From: Pollenia angustigena
Lineage: Eukaryota; Arthropoda; Insecta; Diptera; Polleniidae
DNA: 64,000 bases
NCBI GenBank assembly: GCA_930367215.1
Contig: OV884056.1
Coordinates: forward strand, 85,571,285-85,635,284
Reading direction: 5' to 3'
Shown here: positions 1 to 10,827 of the stretch, in pieces
Layout: the number at the start of each line of letters is the position of its first letter
Numbering within the stretch: the stretch's first letter is position 1
Translations under genes and position numbers: made by a program
The notes under the pieces: generated by a model
Seen by the model: the letters and a program-made list of their open reading frames with translations, nothing else
Database searches by the model: none
Told to the model about the DNA's origin: nothing

Positions 1-163
1 TTGTTTAATATTTTTGGCTTTTTTAAAATCTTTGGAAAAGGTTTCCTGATGAGCTTGTCTAAGCAACCGGCGAAATGCGCATAGAGGCTAGCTTTTCCTC
101 AACAATAAAATTTCAGTATATTTATCAAATATGAAAAACTGGGAATTTAGCACGCTATACGGA
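1..163 (+). repeat. Interspersed repeat R1, copy 1
   Basis: Segment containing GGAAAAGGTTTCCTGATGA, then GAAATGCGCATAG and GGGAATTTAGCACG. The same blocks recur in the same order at 21362-21490 and 38345-38500, so this is a dispersed family. The left edge is cut by the window. The class is not recognised and there is no coding potential. Confidence 0.6.
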
Positions 164-189
164 AATCGTATTAATAATAAACATTATGC

Positions 190-362
190 TCATGTTTGAT
201 TAAATTTCATTAAAAACGGTTTGATAGTTTCTGAGAGGCAAAAATTGATTCTAAGTCGATCGGTATACTTTAAGGTGGGTCTAGGACCAATATTTTAAGG
301 CGTTACACACATAAGCACAAATCCATAATATCCTCTTCACTATTTTGGTGTGGGTATAAATA
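190..362. repeat. mini-me-like repeat tail
   Basis: Contains GGTTTGATAGTTTCTGAGAG, GAGTCGATCGGTAT-like sequence and ends GGTGTGGGTATAAA. The same order of blocks is found at 8535-8835 and, on the other strand, at 7120-7320. It belongs to the dipteran repeats that end in short TATACCC stretches. From 365 to 940 I see only AT-rich sequence; the ORF there on the minus strand is low-complexity. Confidence 0.5.
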
Positions 363-939
363 TGCTTTTAATAACTATTAAATTGTCGGTCACGGTGGAC
401 CTTTAGAATGACATGCCCATATCAAAAATACATATGCATAAATTTGTTTTTAAATACATATTTAGAAAAATTGGTCGGCTTCATAGGATTTTGGTAGATT
501 TTATAGACAAGTTTTGTCGGATAGAAAAACTTTCAATGGCAACGCTGGTAATTATCTCTTGATTCTCTCTTTTACAATTTTATAACTTTTTTATTTTTGT
601 TTTCATTTATTTTCTTTTTTGTAGTTGTTGCAGAAATGAAAACAAACAACCCAATACACCAAACTATATTGTAACTATATCGGAACGATATCATATAAGT
701 GATAGACTGTTGAAAACGACATTTTTGAAGGACTAGATTGTACCTTTTCTTTAAATATAGTTTTTCCATAAATTTCGTTATCGTTTTCGCTATCATAATT
801 ATCGATTTAAATTTTAAACATGTATTTGATATGCATCCTTTTGCAATAAACTGCATAATTATTTTACCAAAGGAAATTTAATAAATAAAAATTTTACATA
901 TACTAAATATACATACATACGTATTAAATTATGAACTCT

Positions 940-1190
940 TACCACAATTTTGAAGTTTTTAGTACTTCAATGGGGAGAAGAATGTGGAAATACGGAAAAT
1001 TAAACATATTTTCTATATTATTGATGTATGTATAAACATTAAATTATAGGTTCAGGGTCCTGAGTGAATGAGAACCTATAATATAAAAAAAATGTTGGTA
1101 CTTTTTTTGTTAAAACCTAGAAACATAAACCTTGGCATATAAATAAATGCATGTCAACGATAGAATGGGAGTCGCAAACGACCCACTACT
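940..1190. repeat. Dispersed repeat with GGTACTTTTTT blocks
   Basis: Repeats the order (GTACTT, AAATACGGAAAATTAAACAT, CAGGGTCCTGAGTGAATGAGAA, GGTACTTTTTT) found at 4140-5210 and 27340-27890. Class unknown, non-coding. Confidence 0.45.
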
Positions 1191-1288
1191 TCTTTAAGTG
1201 TTAGTAATATTATAATCGCCGTAAAATATTACATCGTTTTCCCAGTTACGATCAAAGCTACAACAAAAGTACAATAAAAACAGCGACA

Positions 1289-1520
1289 GGGGCTAACTCT
1301 GGCAGCCGTGATCGAATACTTTTTCGATTCGAAAGCAATTTTATTCCAATGCTTTCTATCGATACTGAACGAATCGAAATTATTATTTCAGTGTTGTGAA
1401 AGCTCGAATAAATGCTTTACAAAAGAAACTTCGATTCGTTAAGTATCGACTGAATTAATTACAAATAAAAGTTCTTTCGAATCGAAAAAGTTTTCAATCA
1501 TGACTGCCGGAATAAGCCCC
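1289..1520. mobile_element. Palindromic MITE
   Basis: The two ends are inverted repeats: the left begins GGGGCTAACTCTGGCAG and the right, reverse-complemented, begins GGGGCTTATTCCGGCAG. Both continue into CTTTTTCGATTCGAAAG. No clear target duplication and no ORF, so it is a non-autonomous element. Confidence 0.6.
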
Positions 1521-1530
1521 CAGGGAGCAT

Positions 1531-1647
1531 CTTATTGTTGTTTTCTAATAGGAACTGTCACATGTTGCTTACGTTATTATATTGTAGGTACATATGTGTG
1601 TCTGTCAATAACATTTGACAGTTCCTATTAAAAAACAACAATAAAAA
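1531..1647. repeat. Short inverted repeat
   Basis: Arms of about 35 bp: TTGTTGTTTTCTAATAGGAA and GGAACTGTCACATGTT on the left, their complements on the right, around a loop of about 45 bp. The arm tail ACAACAATAAAAAGCC also occurs inside the hAT-type element at 17318-17574. Confidence 0.55.
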
Positions 1648-1962
1648 GCCATGAAAAAGTAAAAAAAAGTAACCAGCTGACGCTTCGAGCGTACCTGGTA
1701 GATAATTATACTATGGTTTTCCCTATCATATCGTTCTATGGTTTATTGGGAATAAATTAAAAAAAAAAGAAAAACAGTAGTCTGTAAAAGTTTTTAATTT
1801 GATTTCTTGCAAACTTGAAATAATTCATTAACTGTTGTTTACATTTTGAATGTGTCGTGGAGAGTGAGTGTTTGTTTATCAATTGTGACCGGCAAAGTTT
1901 TTTTCTGTTTTGTTTGAAATAAAAAAAAACATTTTTTTAATAACAAATCGTCGTGCATGCAG

Positions 1963-2211
1963 ATATCAAACTGATTGCTAATGTAACTAAAAAAAATGTT
2001 AGAAAGATGGAAATAATAAAAATCTATCGACGTTCTATGAGTAATAGTTCTCTAACGTTTGCTAAATATCATCAAACAATAGACAATGACTTTATTGTCA
2101 TCTATTTAACGCGAGAAACTCATCAACATTTTGGCGTTTCGCATCATTATTTTGATGAACTTAAAGATTTTGTTGTATTTGAGCAAACTGTTATAACCGC
2201 CTATGCAATAG
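1963..2211 (+). CDS. mtd: mtd upstream coding exon (first exon or cassette)
   Basis: The frame is open from 1944 (in-frame stop TAA at 1941) to a donor at 2212 (GTAAAT). The 112-nt intron that follows has a good branch-point-like CTAAC at about 2235 and the acceptor TTTTAG. The exon ends after one base of a codon, exactly what the LysM exon at 2324 needs. Two readings fit: a first exon with its own ATG at 2007 (68 codons), with A/T-rich 5'UTR-like sequence before it; or an internal exon from the acceptor CATGCAG ending at 1962, which would be 249 nt, symmetric in phase 1, with earlier exons outside the window. The encoded peptide is basic at its start and aromatic/acidic later; I recognise no domain. 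Joining to mtd rests on phase and spacing, not on known homology. Confidence 0.55.
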
Positions 2212-2323
2212 GTAAATCAAATATTCTTTATTCTCTAACTGATTTTATTTAAATTTTTCTTGTTTTTTTTTATTTTTTTTATTTAATAAATGAAAATTAA
2301 AAAGTTTATTTTCACTGTTTTAG

Positions 2324-2617
2324 ATGAGCGCAAGAAATCATCACTACCCACTATACCTACCGTTAATTATACGGTGGGCAATCGTGATACCTTGACTTCG
2401 GTGGCGGCCCGTTTTGATACAACACCTTCGGAATTGACACATTTGAATCGCTTGAATAGTTCATTCATATATCCTGGCCAACAATTGTTGGTACCTGATA
2501 AAAGAGCCAAGGATAATGTATCGACCAGTTCGACAGATGATAAAACTGGTGGTTCTAGTGCTTCAGGTAAATCGAGTCCGATTGAACGCAAATTATCGGC
2601 CGATGAGCAAAGTGATG
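2324..2617 (+). CDS. mtd: mtd LysM-domain exon
   Basis: The acceptor CACTGTTTTAG precedes 2324 and the donor GTAAGT begins at 2618. The translation contains a LysM module: VNYTVGNRDTLTSVAARF, then TTPSELTHLNRLNSS, then YPGQQLLVP, the standard beta-alpha-alpha-beta pattern of about 45 residues with the usual Y/T-V, D-T-L, L..LN and P-G-Q residues. A Ser/Thr-rich linker follows. In the OXR1/NCOA7/Mustard family a LysM sits N-terminal to GRAM-like and TLDc regions. The family is linked to oxidation resistance, to V-ATPase control through TLDc and, in Drosophila, to immune tolerance and eclosion. The exon ends in phase 1 and continues at 33938 after a 31-kb intron. Confidence 0.9.
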
Positions 2618-2763
2618 GTAAGTTTATTTTTATTTTTTTCACACCTACAACTTAAGTTATTTTATAATTTTTTTTAGGCACACTGTTCTTTTATTTCAAA
2701 ACTGTAATTTCTCAAATTTTTCTCTTAAATACGACAAATATCTGGAAGTTCATCAAAAATTTA

Positions 2764-3225
2764 AGGCCCAACTATAATATGCATAAGCTTTTGTCAAGAA
2801 GCATTTAAAAACCGCAGTCAAAGTAGAAAACATGCAATTTATTCCACTTCTTCATTTGTCATTGGCCAAAAAGAAAACTGTTGCTTTTACTTCTGATTGC
2901 TTAAATGTAAACAGTCCCTTTCAAACCAACTCAAAAAGCGAAAGTACATAAACTTTCGTTTTTTGTTCGACAGTTTTTGATCTGGACTGCAGTTTTTATG
3001 CCCTGACAAAATGCCTCTCAAATGCATTTAAAACACAAAAGTGAAATCACAAAACATTTGATTCCGTACGGAAATTGCGATGAGTTTCGCACTTTGCTTA
3101 AGCAAATGACAGATTCATAAAATCGAACAAATAGTTTCCTTAAGTTCTATATGGTTTTATACATAATGATTTACATGTATTCGAATAGTTGCTTAAGCCA
3201 ACTTAAGCATATTATAGTTGGGCCT
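2764..3225. mobile_element. Harbinger-type MITE (family B) carrying a nested MITE
   Basis: Terminal repeats AGGCCCAACTATAATATGC on both sides and a 3-bp TTA duplication (2761-2763 and 3226-3228) fit PIF/Harbinger-type insertion. Other copies: 28487-29686 (split by an insertion) and 38540-38791 (left end lost). Family C is inserted at 2806-2997. From 3230 to 3690 I see nothing but AT-rich intron. Confidence 0.7.
2806..2997. mobile_element. MITE family C, copy 1
   Basis: Inverted ends AAAAACYGCAGTCAAAGTAG and a G-GACTGCAGTTTTT right end. The copy at 22311-22507 has the same interior (TTCCACTTCT, TTTTACTTCTGATT, CGTTTTTTGTTCGACAG). Each copy sits inside a different MITE, which fixes its approximate ends. 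Confidence 0.65.
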
Positions 3226-3699
3226 TTAGCAAATTGTTGTTTGTCTGTTACAAAAAGAGTATTTATTAAAAGTAAAAAATTAAAAACAATGCTGAAATTA
3301 CTTATTAATTACATCATCTAAAAAACTTAAAATTTCATAAGAATTACACATTATGACGTCACCGCTGTAGTAGAATTTATTAAATGCAGTAGAATTGATT
3401 CACCATATAACTTCAGAACTTATAATCATCTTACAAATGTTGGAGTCTAGATAAAATTCGACACAAAAATTTTACAACATAAGTTACAACATAAGTTTGT
3501 GGTGGGAATTCCAGTAATATTTTATGTTATACAGTTTTCAATCAAAATATGGTTTAACTGAAACAAATTTCGTGTTGTTATTGATATCGCTATTGAATTC
3601 GTAACCAACTCTTTATTTTACGTACATACATCTACTAAAAGAGATACAAAAAACATCAATAAGTTCACTAGAAACATAAGCGGACAGGCGTCTGGTACT

Positions 3700-5210
3700 T
3701 TTATGAAATTCGTCCCTTTGGGGGAGTAAACAGGTATAACCTGTATTTTGGAACTTTTTTTGTCACCCCATCTATCTTTTAAGCCAATAAATATGGAAGA
3801 AAGGCTAAACTGGGGGGCTACTCTCTATTGCGATGCGAAAGAAAGTGGTAGCAAATTTAGCGATTGGTACTCTTTAATGCGTTTGCGCATTTGTCTTTCG
3901 CATCTATTAATTTTTTTCTATTCGCAAATCATCACTTTTTATTTTATTTAAATTTTCTAATTTCAAATATTTTTACATATTTTAGCATTTCATTACTGTC
4001 AATCTGCTCCATCTTTAATTTATATTGCCAGTATTGCTTCATTTTCAAAAAAATTTGCGAAAGTGATACAGAGTACCAAGTTGGCAATTAGCTTTCGCAT
4101 CGAAATTGCTTTCGCATCGCAATAGAGAGTAGCCCCCTGAATTAGGTTCTTTATAACGAATTTGGCACTTTTACGAAACTCGAACGTTTAAGGGGAAAAT
4201 CGTACCTATGTATTTTTGGTACTTTTTTTTCAAAGCATTGTTCTGCATTCATTAACATACAATAACATACAGTACAATATTGAAATTTTTGATACTTAAT
4301 ATGGAAAAAAGTATAAAAAGGGGAAATACGAAAAGTAAAGTGTCTTTCTTTTACTTTGCCGTTTTGCATGTGGTAATTTTTGAATTTTCATAATATTGAA
4401 CTTACAAACATAAAATTACAGGTGCATGAGAATGAAAAGTGTTGGTATGTACTTCTTTTGTTTTTCAAGTGGTTCTTTTTTGGATTTTCGTTAATTTAGG
4501 ACCAAGAAATACAAATTTTAATATGCTGCTTCTGGCACCCAGTCTACAACTAACGTAAAATGCTTAAAATAAGTTAAGTATAGACTCTTCTTGTGAGAAT
4601 GAAGAGTTTCTAAGCAATCTGTCTTGAAAGCCCTTTCATCACATTATTTCTTAACATCATTTGATGGCTAAGGGAGACTTAGGGTGCGTGAATGAGAATC
4701 TGTAAGGGGAGCTGTTTGGTAACTTCCGTTCTACAACTGGTACTTTTTTAATTTTCGTTAATGTTGGAACTAGAAATATAAAAATCAGACATGCAATGTC
4801 CTGCAGAATCGATAAGAGGGGAATTTCTGGTACTTTTTTGTTCTTCAACTGGCATTTTTAAAATTTTCTTTCATACTAGACCAATAGTATTAAACATAGA
4901 AACATAAAATTAAACATGCAATGTCCCAAGTGGTTGAGAATCTATGTGAGAGATTTTTTTTGGTACTTTTTCATTCTTTGCACTTTTTGAATTTTTATTA
5001 ATACTGAACTTAGAAATGTAAAATTCAACATGCAGAGTCCAGAGTAATTGAGAAAATATAAGAGGAGATTTTTTGGTACTTTTTTGTTTTTCAATTGCTA
5101 CTTTTTAATTTTTTTTTTAATATTAATATAATTGAACTTACAAAATTAAATTTAACATTCACGGACTGGAGTGGAAGATAACATATGGACAGGAAAGAGG
5201 TTTGTCCTCG
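3700..5210. repeat. Degenerate tandem repeat region
   Basis: From about 4140 to 5190 a unit of roughly 110-125 bp recurs, marked by CATGCAATGTCC-like and GGTACTTTTTTGTT-like blocks. The first part (CAGCCCATCTATCTTTT-like) and the last part (CAAATCGATCTACTGAGACGG) are shared with 27340-27890. No coding sequence; the short ORFs in it are by-products. Confidence 0.55.
3813..4137. mobile_element. MITE with GGGGGCTACTCTC ends
   Basis: The left end reads GGGGGCTACTCTCTATTGCG and the right end is its inverted copy; both continue into ATGCGAAAG. It is inserted in the dispersed repeat around it. The ORFs at 3748 and 3864 run through it and are not genes. Confidence 0.65.
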
Positions 5211-6424
5211 CCAAATCGATCTACTGAGACGGCAAAAAACAAATGCTTAAAGCATGTAAATTCAAATAAACGTACTTATAGTATGTATGTATGTTTTCTT
5301 CATATTTGCATAAATAATTATGGTCGAATTTCGACCACTGGGCAAACACTTGTATTAAAAAATAAAATTACATATAGAACCATATGCTTTTTATTGCGAC
5401 AGTGTGGCGAAAGCATTAAAATTATTTTAAAGTTTGATATCTTATCTTATTTTTTAGTTCTCGATTAATTTTAAATTTGATTTTAATTAATTTTATAGCT
5501 AAGGAAAAGATCTAGATAAGAAAACTTTTATATATAAAATAATTATATATAAATATAGCAATTGAAGATATTTATCATTAATGACTTAAAGACAAACATT
5601 TTTTTTTTTTTCATATGCAGACTTATTTACCAAAGAACTTTTTGAACAACTTTACAAGTTGCATCGTTTTCATGTTAAGCAAAAAAAAATTTTTTTTTGA
5701 GAAATAAGTTCTACTTAAAAATCTTTAAAAATGCAATTTGTCATCATTAATTCAAAATCCGCAAAAATTGACATATGCGGTCTTTCAGAAAACCACATTT
5801 ATATTGCCATGCCATTTAAATGGTATTCGCGCTTAATAAAGTCTTTACAATTTACATTAGTGTCAAAAAGGTTAGATTAATATTATCAATTATTTTTTAT
5901 GTGGCTTTTGACAAAACGAATTACATTTGATAAGAGTTTTTAAAAATACATACTAATGTACATATCGCCGTGGTTGCTCTAAAGGGAGTCAACTCAATAT
6001 TTACACATTTTCACTTTTTGCAAGAAAACGATATAAATTGGTCATAAATACACACTTTAAATATCCAATATATTTTATTTCCAATTTTGCCAAGAAAAAA
6101 AAAAACAAAGTTGTATACCCCTTTATGAAATAAAAGTGCATATAACAATTTTTCGTTTCTACTCAAAATGTATAAAATTTGAGTTAATCCCCTTCAGAGG
6201 AACTGGTGCGATATGTATAGTTTTTCGGTTTAATCTTTATACTTTTAATATTGGTTAAAAGAAATATCAAAAATTATACGAATGTGCAGCAACTACATGC
6301 TTAAAAAAGACGTATCAAACCGAAAAGTTTTTAAATTACACACTTACATACATATTTTATCAAAACACAGTGAAACCTCACAAAAGTGTTTACTCAGCAA
6401 CTATTCATTAAAATCCGTTTTGTC
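5211..6424. other. No gene seen; weak inverted repeat
   Basis: AT-rich intron. A weak inverted pair of about 35 bp lies near 5990 (GGGAGTCAACTCAA) and 6180 (TTGAGTTAATCCCC), perhaps an old element. Blocks like AAAATGTGTAAATTTTGAG recur near 11085. Confidence 0.4.
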
Positions 6425-6701
6425 AATGGGTATCATTATAGACACAGTAAAATAGTAGATGGGGTATTATGCTTTTGTGGCTCAATGACTCACTGTAAAT
6501 CACTTATCAAGCGCGAGTCTTATAGAGTTGCACAGACGCGGAGGACCTGTGAGTCCACCTGGTAATGGGTATCATTATAGACACAGTAAAATAGTAGATG
6601 GGGTATTATGCTTTTGTGGCTCAATGACTGACTGTAAATCACTTATCAAGCGCGAGTCTTATAGAGTTGCACAGACGCGGAGGACCTGTGAGTCCACCTG
6701 G
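6425..6701 (+). repeat. 139-bp tandem duplication
   Basis: The block starting AATGGGTATCATTATAGACA is present twice in a row with a 139-bp period and almost no difference (CTCACTG versus CTGACTG). The second copy runs straight into the LINE fragment at 6702, so the duplication probably arose inside the LINE. Confidence 0.85.
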
Positions 6702-7040
6702 ATATGACGAACAGAGGACTAGCTCTCTAATTAGGTTCAACAGGGACCAGATTAGGACAGTTATATCGGTTGTAACTGGACACTGGCCAGTGGGGGCTAA
6801 TGCTAAATGAATGGGTCTGGAATTCAACGACTACTGTAGAAGTTGTCGAAACGAGGAGGAAGAGGAGACTGTACTTCACATTCTTTGTCAATGCCCTGGA
6901 TGCCTCATCAGGGAAAAATACCTGAGGGAGCCGGTGTTTGCCTGCTTGGAGGATTATCCGGGATAGAAATTAAATCGGTTCTTCTCTTCATTAGGAAGAC
7001 GAATTGGTTGGGCTCTGCAGTGACGCCATCTTTATAGGAT
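6702..7040 (+). pseudogene. LINE (Jockey/I-like) ORF2 C-terminal fragment, broken
   Basis: Reading across frameshifts gives blocks typical of the end of insect non-LTR retrotransposon ORF2: VVTGHWPVGANAK-like, then a cysteine-rich motif YCRSCRNEEEEETVLHILC with QCPGC, then GIEIKSVLLFIRKTNWLG. The C-x2-C ... H-x3-C spacing is the C-terminal zinc-knuckle-like motif of that group. There is a stop (TAG) around 6960 and the frame changes there; the reverse transcriptase is absent. The exact clade cannot be set by eye. Confidence 0.7.
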
Positions 7041-7079
7041 GGGCATTGGCTCTGGATATCACAACGGGACCTAGAAAGG

Positions 7080-8840
7080 ACCCGCTGTCTTTTGATGGCT
7101 GCCCATGGAACCTAAGCTTACCATGCTTTTGTGCCTATGTTTGTAACACCTTTAAATATTGGTCCTTTCAGTATACCGATCGGCTCAAAATCACGTATCC
7201 GTATAGCCGGCTGGCTGGCTGTCCATGTAAACCATGTCCGCAAAGTACAGGCCGCTATTTTGAAGATAATTTGGAATAGGGTCTTTGTGTCCATAAACCA
7301 TCTTAATAATCCTATCAAATTTTATTGAAATCGGTCCATATTTTACCATAGCTCCCATACAAATACTTCTCCCGAAAATGGCTTTGATGCCATAACTTCC
7401 TTATAAATGTTGGTATTAGCATAAAAATTGGCGATAATGACTTTAACGATAGCTAGTATGTATGTCAAGACTAAGTGTTGTGCTTGTAGGACCGAAATTA
7501 AAAATAGGTCCCATACAAACCCCCATCCTAAAATCTTAAATAGATGATGATATCTTAATAATATTCGGCACAAAGAACTTTTACATGAAAATTAACCTCA
7601 TAAGATAATTTTGTTAAGGCGGGTCCATGATAGCACATGGGTCCCAACACTCTCGAAAAAATGTTTTTAAATAATATGGTCGGGCTGGAGTGACTTATTT
7701 TCTTACTTGTTAAATTTAAAAATGCTCTGCAGAGCACTTTCTCTCCGTACTTATACCGTTTTTTAAGCTCAAATTAGACGTGACATAACCATAATGCCAC
7801 AGCCGTAACGGCGGATTTAGAAACCAAAATTGAATTGGTTTTTATGGTATGTTTATGTCGTTTTGGTAATAAAGAGGTGATTTTAATACAGTTTTGTTAT
7901 GGTTATGTCACGTCTAATTGGACCTTTAGGTATAAATAAAAATAGTTTGTGCAACGCCCACTTCTCCAATTCCGTCCACATTTTGTCGGATGTTTTGTAA
8001 TGATAACCAACATGCATATACCTAGTTTTAAAACTTTGCCGTTCTCTAGATATACAGAAAATGGGGAAAAAAACAACAAGATATTCAAGCGTAAAATTAG
8101 AGGTAACCGTGTTTTTCATATCTCAGCTATTTGTGGACCGCTCAGGCTAAATTTCAATAGAAAACTTCCACATAATTTCTGGGGTCTTCGAAAACCCCAT
8201 TTTAAAATACACATGGACGGACGGACATCATTAAATCACTCATCGTTAGCTACTCATAAGGCCCCAGCATATATTCTGTGGCATTTTTAAAAACATTTTA
8301 AAAAAAAACTTGGTGAAAAAACCATTTTTATCAAAAAATTAAATAAACCAAAGAAAAATTTCGTTTAAAATACAGAATTTAAACAAGTATTAGAATCTAT
8401 CTATGTTTTAAATTTTATTACAATCGGTTTGATAGTTTCTATAGCAGAAATTGCCTCTATCTCCCCTGGTGGTCCTATTTTTTAAAAAATGCATAGCTTA
8501 TGTGTCCATATAAATATGGATCTATCTACGTTTTAAATTTCATTAAAATCGGGTTGATAGTTTCTGAGAGGCAGAAATTGCCCCCTATTTCCCCTCGTGG
8601 CACTACGATTCAGTCCTTATGCCAATAAGAACCTATGTGCCAAATTTAATTAAATTATCTCCAAAATTGCGACCTGTACTTTGCGCAAAAGGATACATTG
8701 ACAGCCAGCCAGCCGGACGGACATCGTTAGATTAAGTCCGAAAGTGATTCTGAGTCGATCGGTATCCTTTAAGGTATTACACAAATCAGCACAAATGCTT
8801 AATACCCTCTCCACAATTGTGGTGTGGGTATAAAACGTAT
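7080..8840. repeat. Cluster of mini-me-like repeat pieces
   Basis: Several pieces lie end to end, in both orientations: 7120-7320 (complement of the 8650-8830 type, with GCCAGCCAGCCGG and GATCGGTAT blocks), 7940-8130 (GCCCACTTCTCCAATTCCG and GCCGTTCTCTAGATATAC, shared with 12870, 46290 and 46500), and 8535-8835. (CAGC)n/(GGACGGACAT) stretches recall the GTCY repeats of mini-me elements. No intact protein. Confidence 0.5.
7768..7922. mobile_element. Small inverted-repeat element
   Basis: Ends AATTAGACGTGACATAACCA and the exact complement TGGTTATGTCACGTCTAATT flank about 110 bp. Ends well conserved, middle not. It interrupts the mini-me-like cluster. Confidence 0.65.
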
Positions 8841-8849
8841 ACAAAAATG

Positions 8850-9274
8850 TTTTTCGAACGAAAATTCTTATGATTAACATAATTTTTTTTAAACTTTTTT
8901 AATTTGACTTCAGATGTTTTGTCAAAATGCCACAGACTTTCCACCTCTGGAGAAGGGCATAATTGAGGCTATCAGCGCAAAAGTAGTGTAACCCACAATT
9001 TAATTTGGTTACGGTTCTTCTGTTAGGTATGTTCTGTGCACTGTTCTTTACAGTGCAATAGTCGAGTAAGCCAACTGTTTGTATCCAAAACAGATGGCGC
9101 TAGAAACATAGTTTTTGCACGGGCAGGTACAACCAAGTACTATAGTGCAAAAGTAGTGTTAACTCCTTTTTATCTCATAATATCAATTACACTTTTATTT
9201 ATTTATTTTTATGTTTTAATTATGTACATAACCGAGCCCTTAGGGCCTTTTATGGTTAACAAAAAAATTCCTAA
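8850..9274. other. No gene seen
   Basis: Intron sequence between two repeats. It holds a pair of short blocks (GCGCAAAAGTAGTGT and AGTGCAAAAGTAGTGTTAAC) but no coding or structural signal I can support. Confidence 0.4.
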
Positions 9275-10755
9275 TCTATATATATAAAAAGAAGTGTACA
9301 TTTTGATTGTCACTCCATAACTCGAGAACGGCTCGACCGATTGCCATAAAATTTTTAGGGAAGGTACAGGGAGGAGTGATGATGGTTAGTTGATTTTGAA
9401 ATCCAAAATCGGTATAGCCATTATCTATATATATAAAAATGAAAAATGTTTGTATGTTTGTTTGTGTGTTTGTTTGTTTGTTTGTTGGCTTATAGACTCC
9501 GAAACTACTGAACCGATTTTCCTGAAATTTTTACAGTAACTTCACGTCAGCCCTAAAAATAAAATAGGCTACTTATTTTTTCGATAGGGGCAGGGGAATT
9601 GGTACCCCCCATAGAATGCCAATATTAATTATCGCATATCTTAAGAGCCGCTGGACGCATTTTGCTGAACTTTTTGTAGTAGGATCTTCTGAGCCCCGAA
9701 ATTGAAATAAAATAGCAGCGGGGGTATTGGAATCCCCCATAGGACGCCAATGTTTAACATCGCATATCTTAAGAACTGTAATAGCGAGAATGTTCAAACT
9801 TTCTAGAAGTCACTCTTATGGTATACTACACTTTTGAAAATAAAAATAAAGCGGGTAGGCGCAGGGGGGGAAATCCCTCCAATAGGATGCATACATTAAA
9901 TATCGATCAACTGAAGAACTTTTAAAGGGATAGTCTTCAAACGTGGTTAAAGCTACTATTATAGTAAACTATAAATTTCAATATAAAAATGGGCGGGAGA
10001 GACAGGGGAGGAGCAGTACCCCTCATAGATAGAAATATTAATAAGAGCGAGCCACGTCACGCATTTTGTTGAAATTTTGGTAGTAGGATCTTCTGAGTCC
10101 CAAAATTGAAATAAAGTAGCAGTGGGGGAAGTGGTTTTCCCCATAGGACGCCAATGTTAAATATCGCATATCTTAAGAACTGTTATAGGGAGAATGTTCA
10201 AACTTTGTAGAAGTCACTAATATGGTATACTACACTATTGAAAATAAAAATAAAGCGGGTAGGCGCAGGGGGGAATACCTCACATAGGATGTATATATCA
10301 AATATCGCTCAACTGAAGAACTATTAAAGGGCGAGTCTTCAAACGTAGTTAAAACTACTATTATGGCAAACTTTAAATTTCAATATAGTAATGGGCGGGG
10401 TAGACAGAGGAGGAGCAGTTCCCCTCATAGATAGAAATATTAATAAGAGCCGCTGCAAGCATTTTGTTGAACTTTTGGTAGTAGGATCCTCTGAGTCCCA
10501 AAATTTAAATAGCAGCGGGGGAAGTGTTACACTCCATAGGACGCCAATGTTTAATATCGGATATCCTAAAAACTGTTAAAGTGATGATGTTCAAACTTTG
10601 TAGAAGTCACTCTTATGGTATACTACACTTTTAAATATAAAAATAAAGCGGGTAGGCGCAGGGGAGAAATACCTTCCATAGGATGCATATATTAAATATC
10701 TCTCAATCGATAAAGTGGTTAAAGCAGTGTTGCGAAGCGCACCGGGTTAAGCTAG
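9275..10755 (+). mobile_element. Helitron-like element with internal tandem repeats
   Basis: Starts A|TC (TCTATATATATAAAAA), repeats a near-identical start at about 9425, and ends GCACCGGGTTAAGCTAG followed by T. The CTAG end and A-T insertion site are those of Helitrons. Inside, a unit of about 400 bp occurs almost three times: markers AGCAG(C/T)GGGGG at about 9711, 10120 and 10511, and AATAAAGCGGGTAGGCGCAG at about 9843, 10248 and 10640. No Rep/helicase protein is visible, so it is non-autonomous. Confidence 0.6.
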
Positions 10756-10827
10756 TATATTTATAGATTACAAGCTGGCCCGGCAAACGTTGTTTTGCCA
10801 CATAACTTATTTCTTTCAGATGGTAAC

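Noticed and set aside
1953..1955. GTG as the start of the upstream exon
   Set aside because: Non-AUG starts are rare in fly genes; the in-frame ATG at 2007, or an acceptor at 1962, is more likely.
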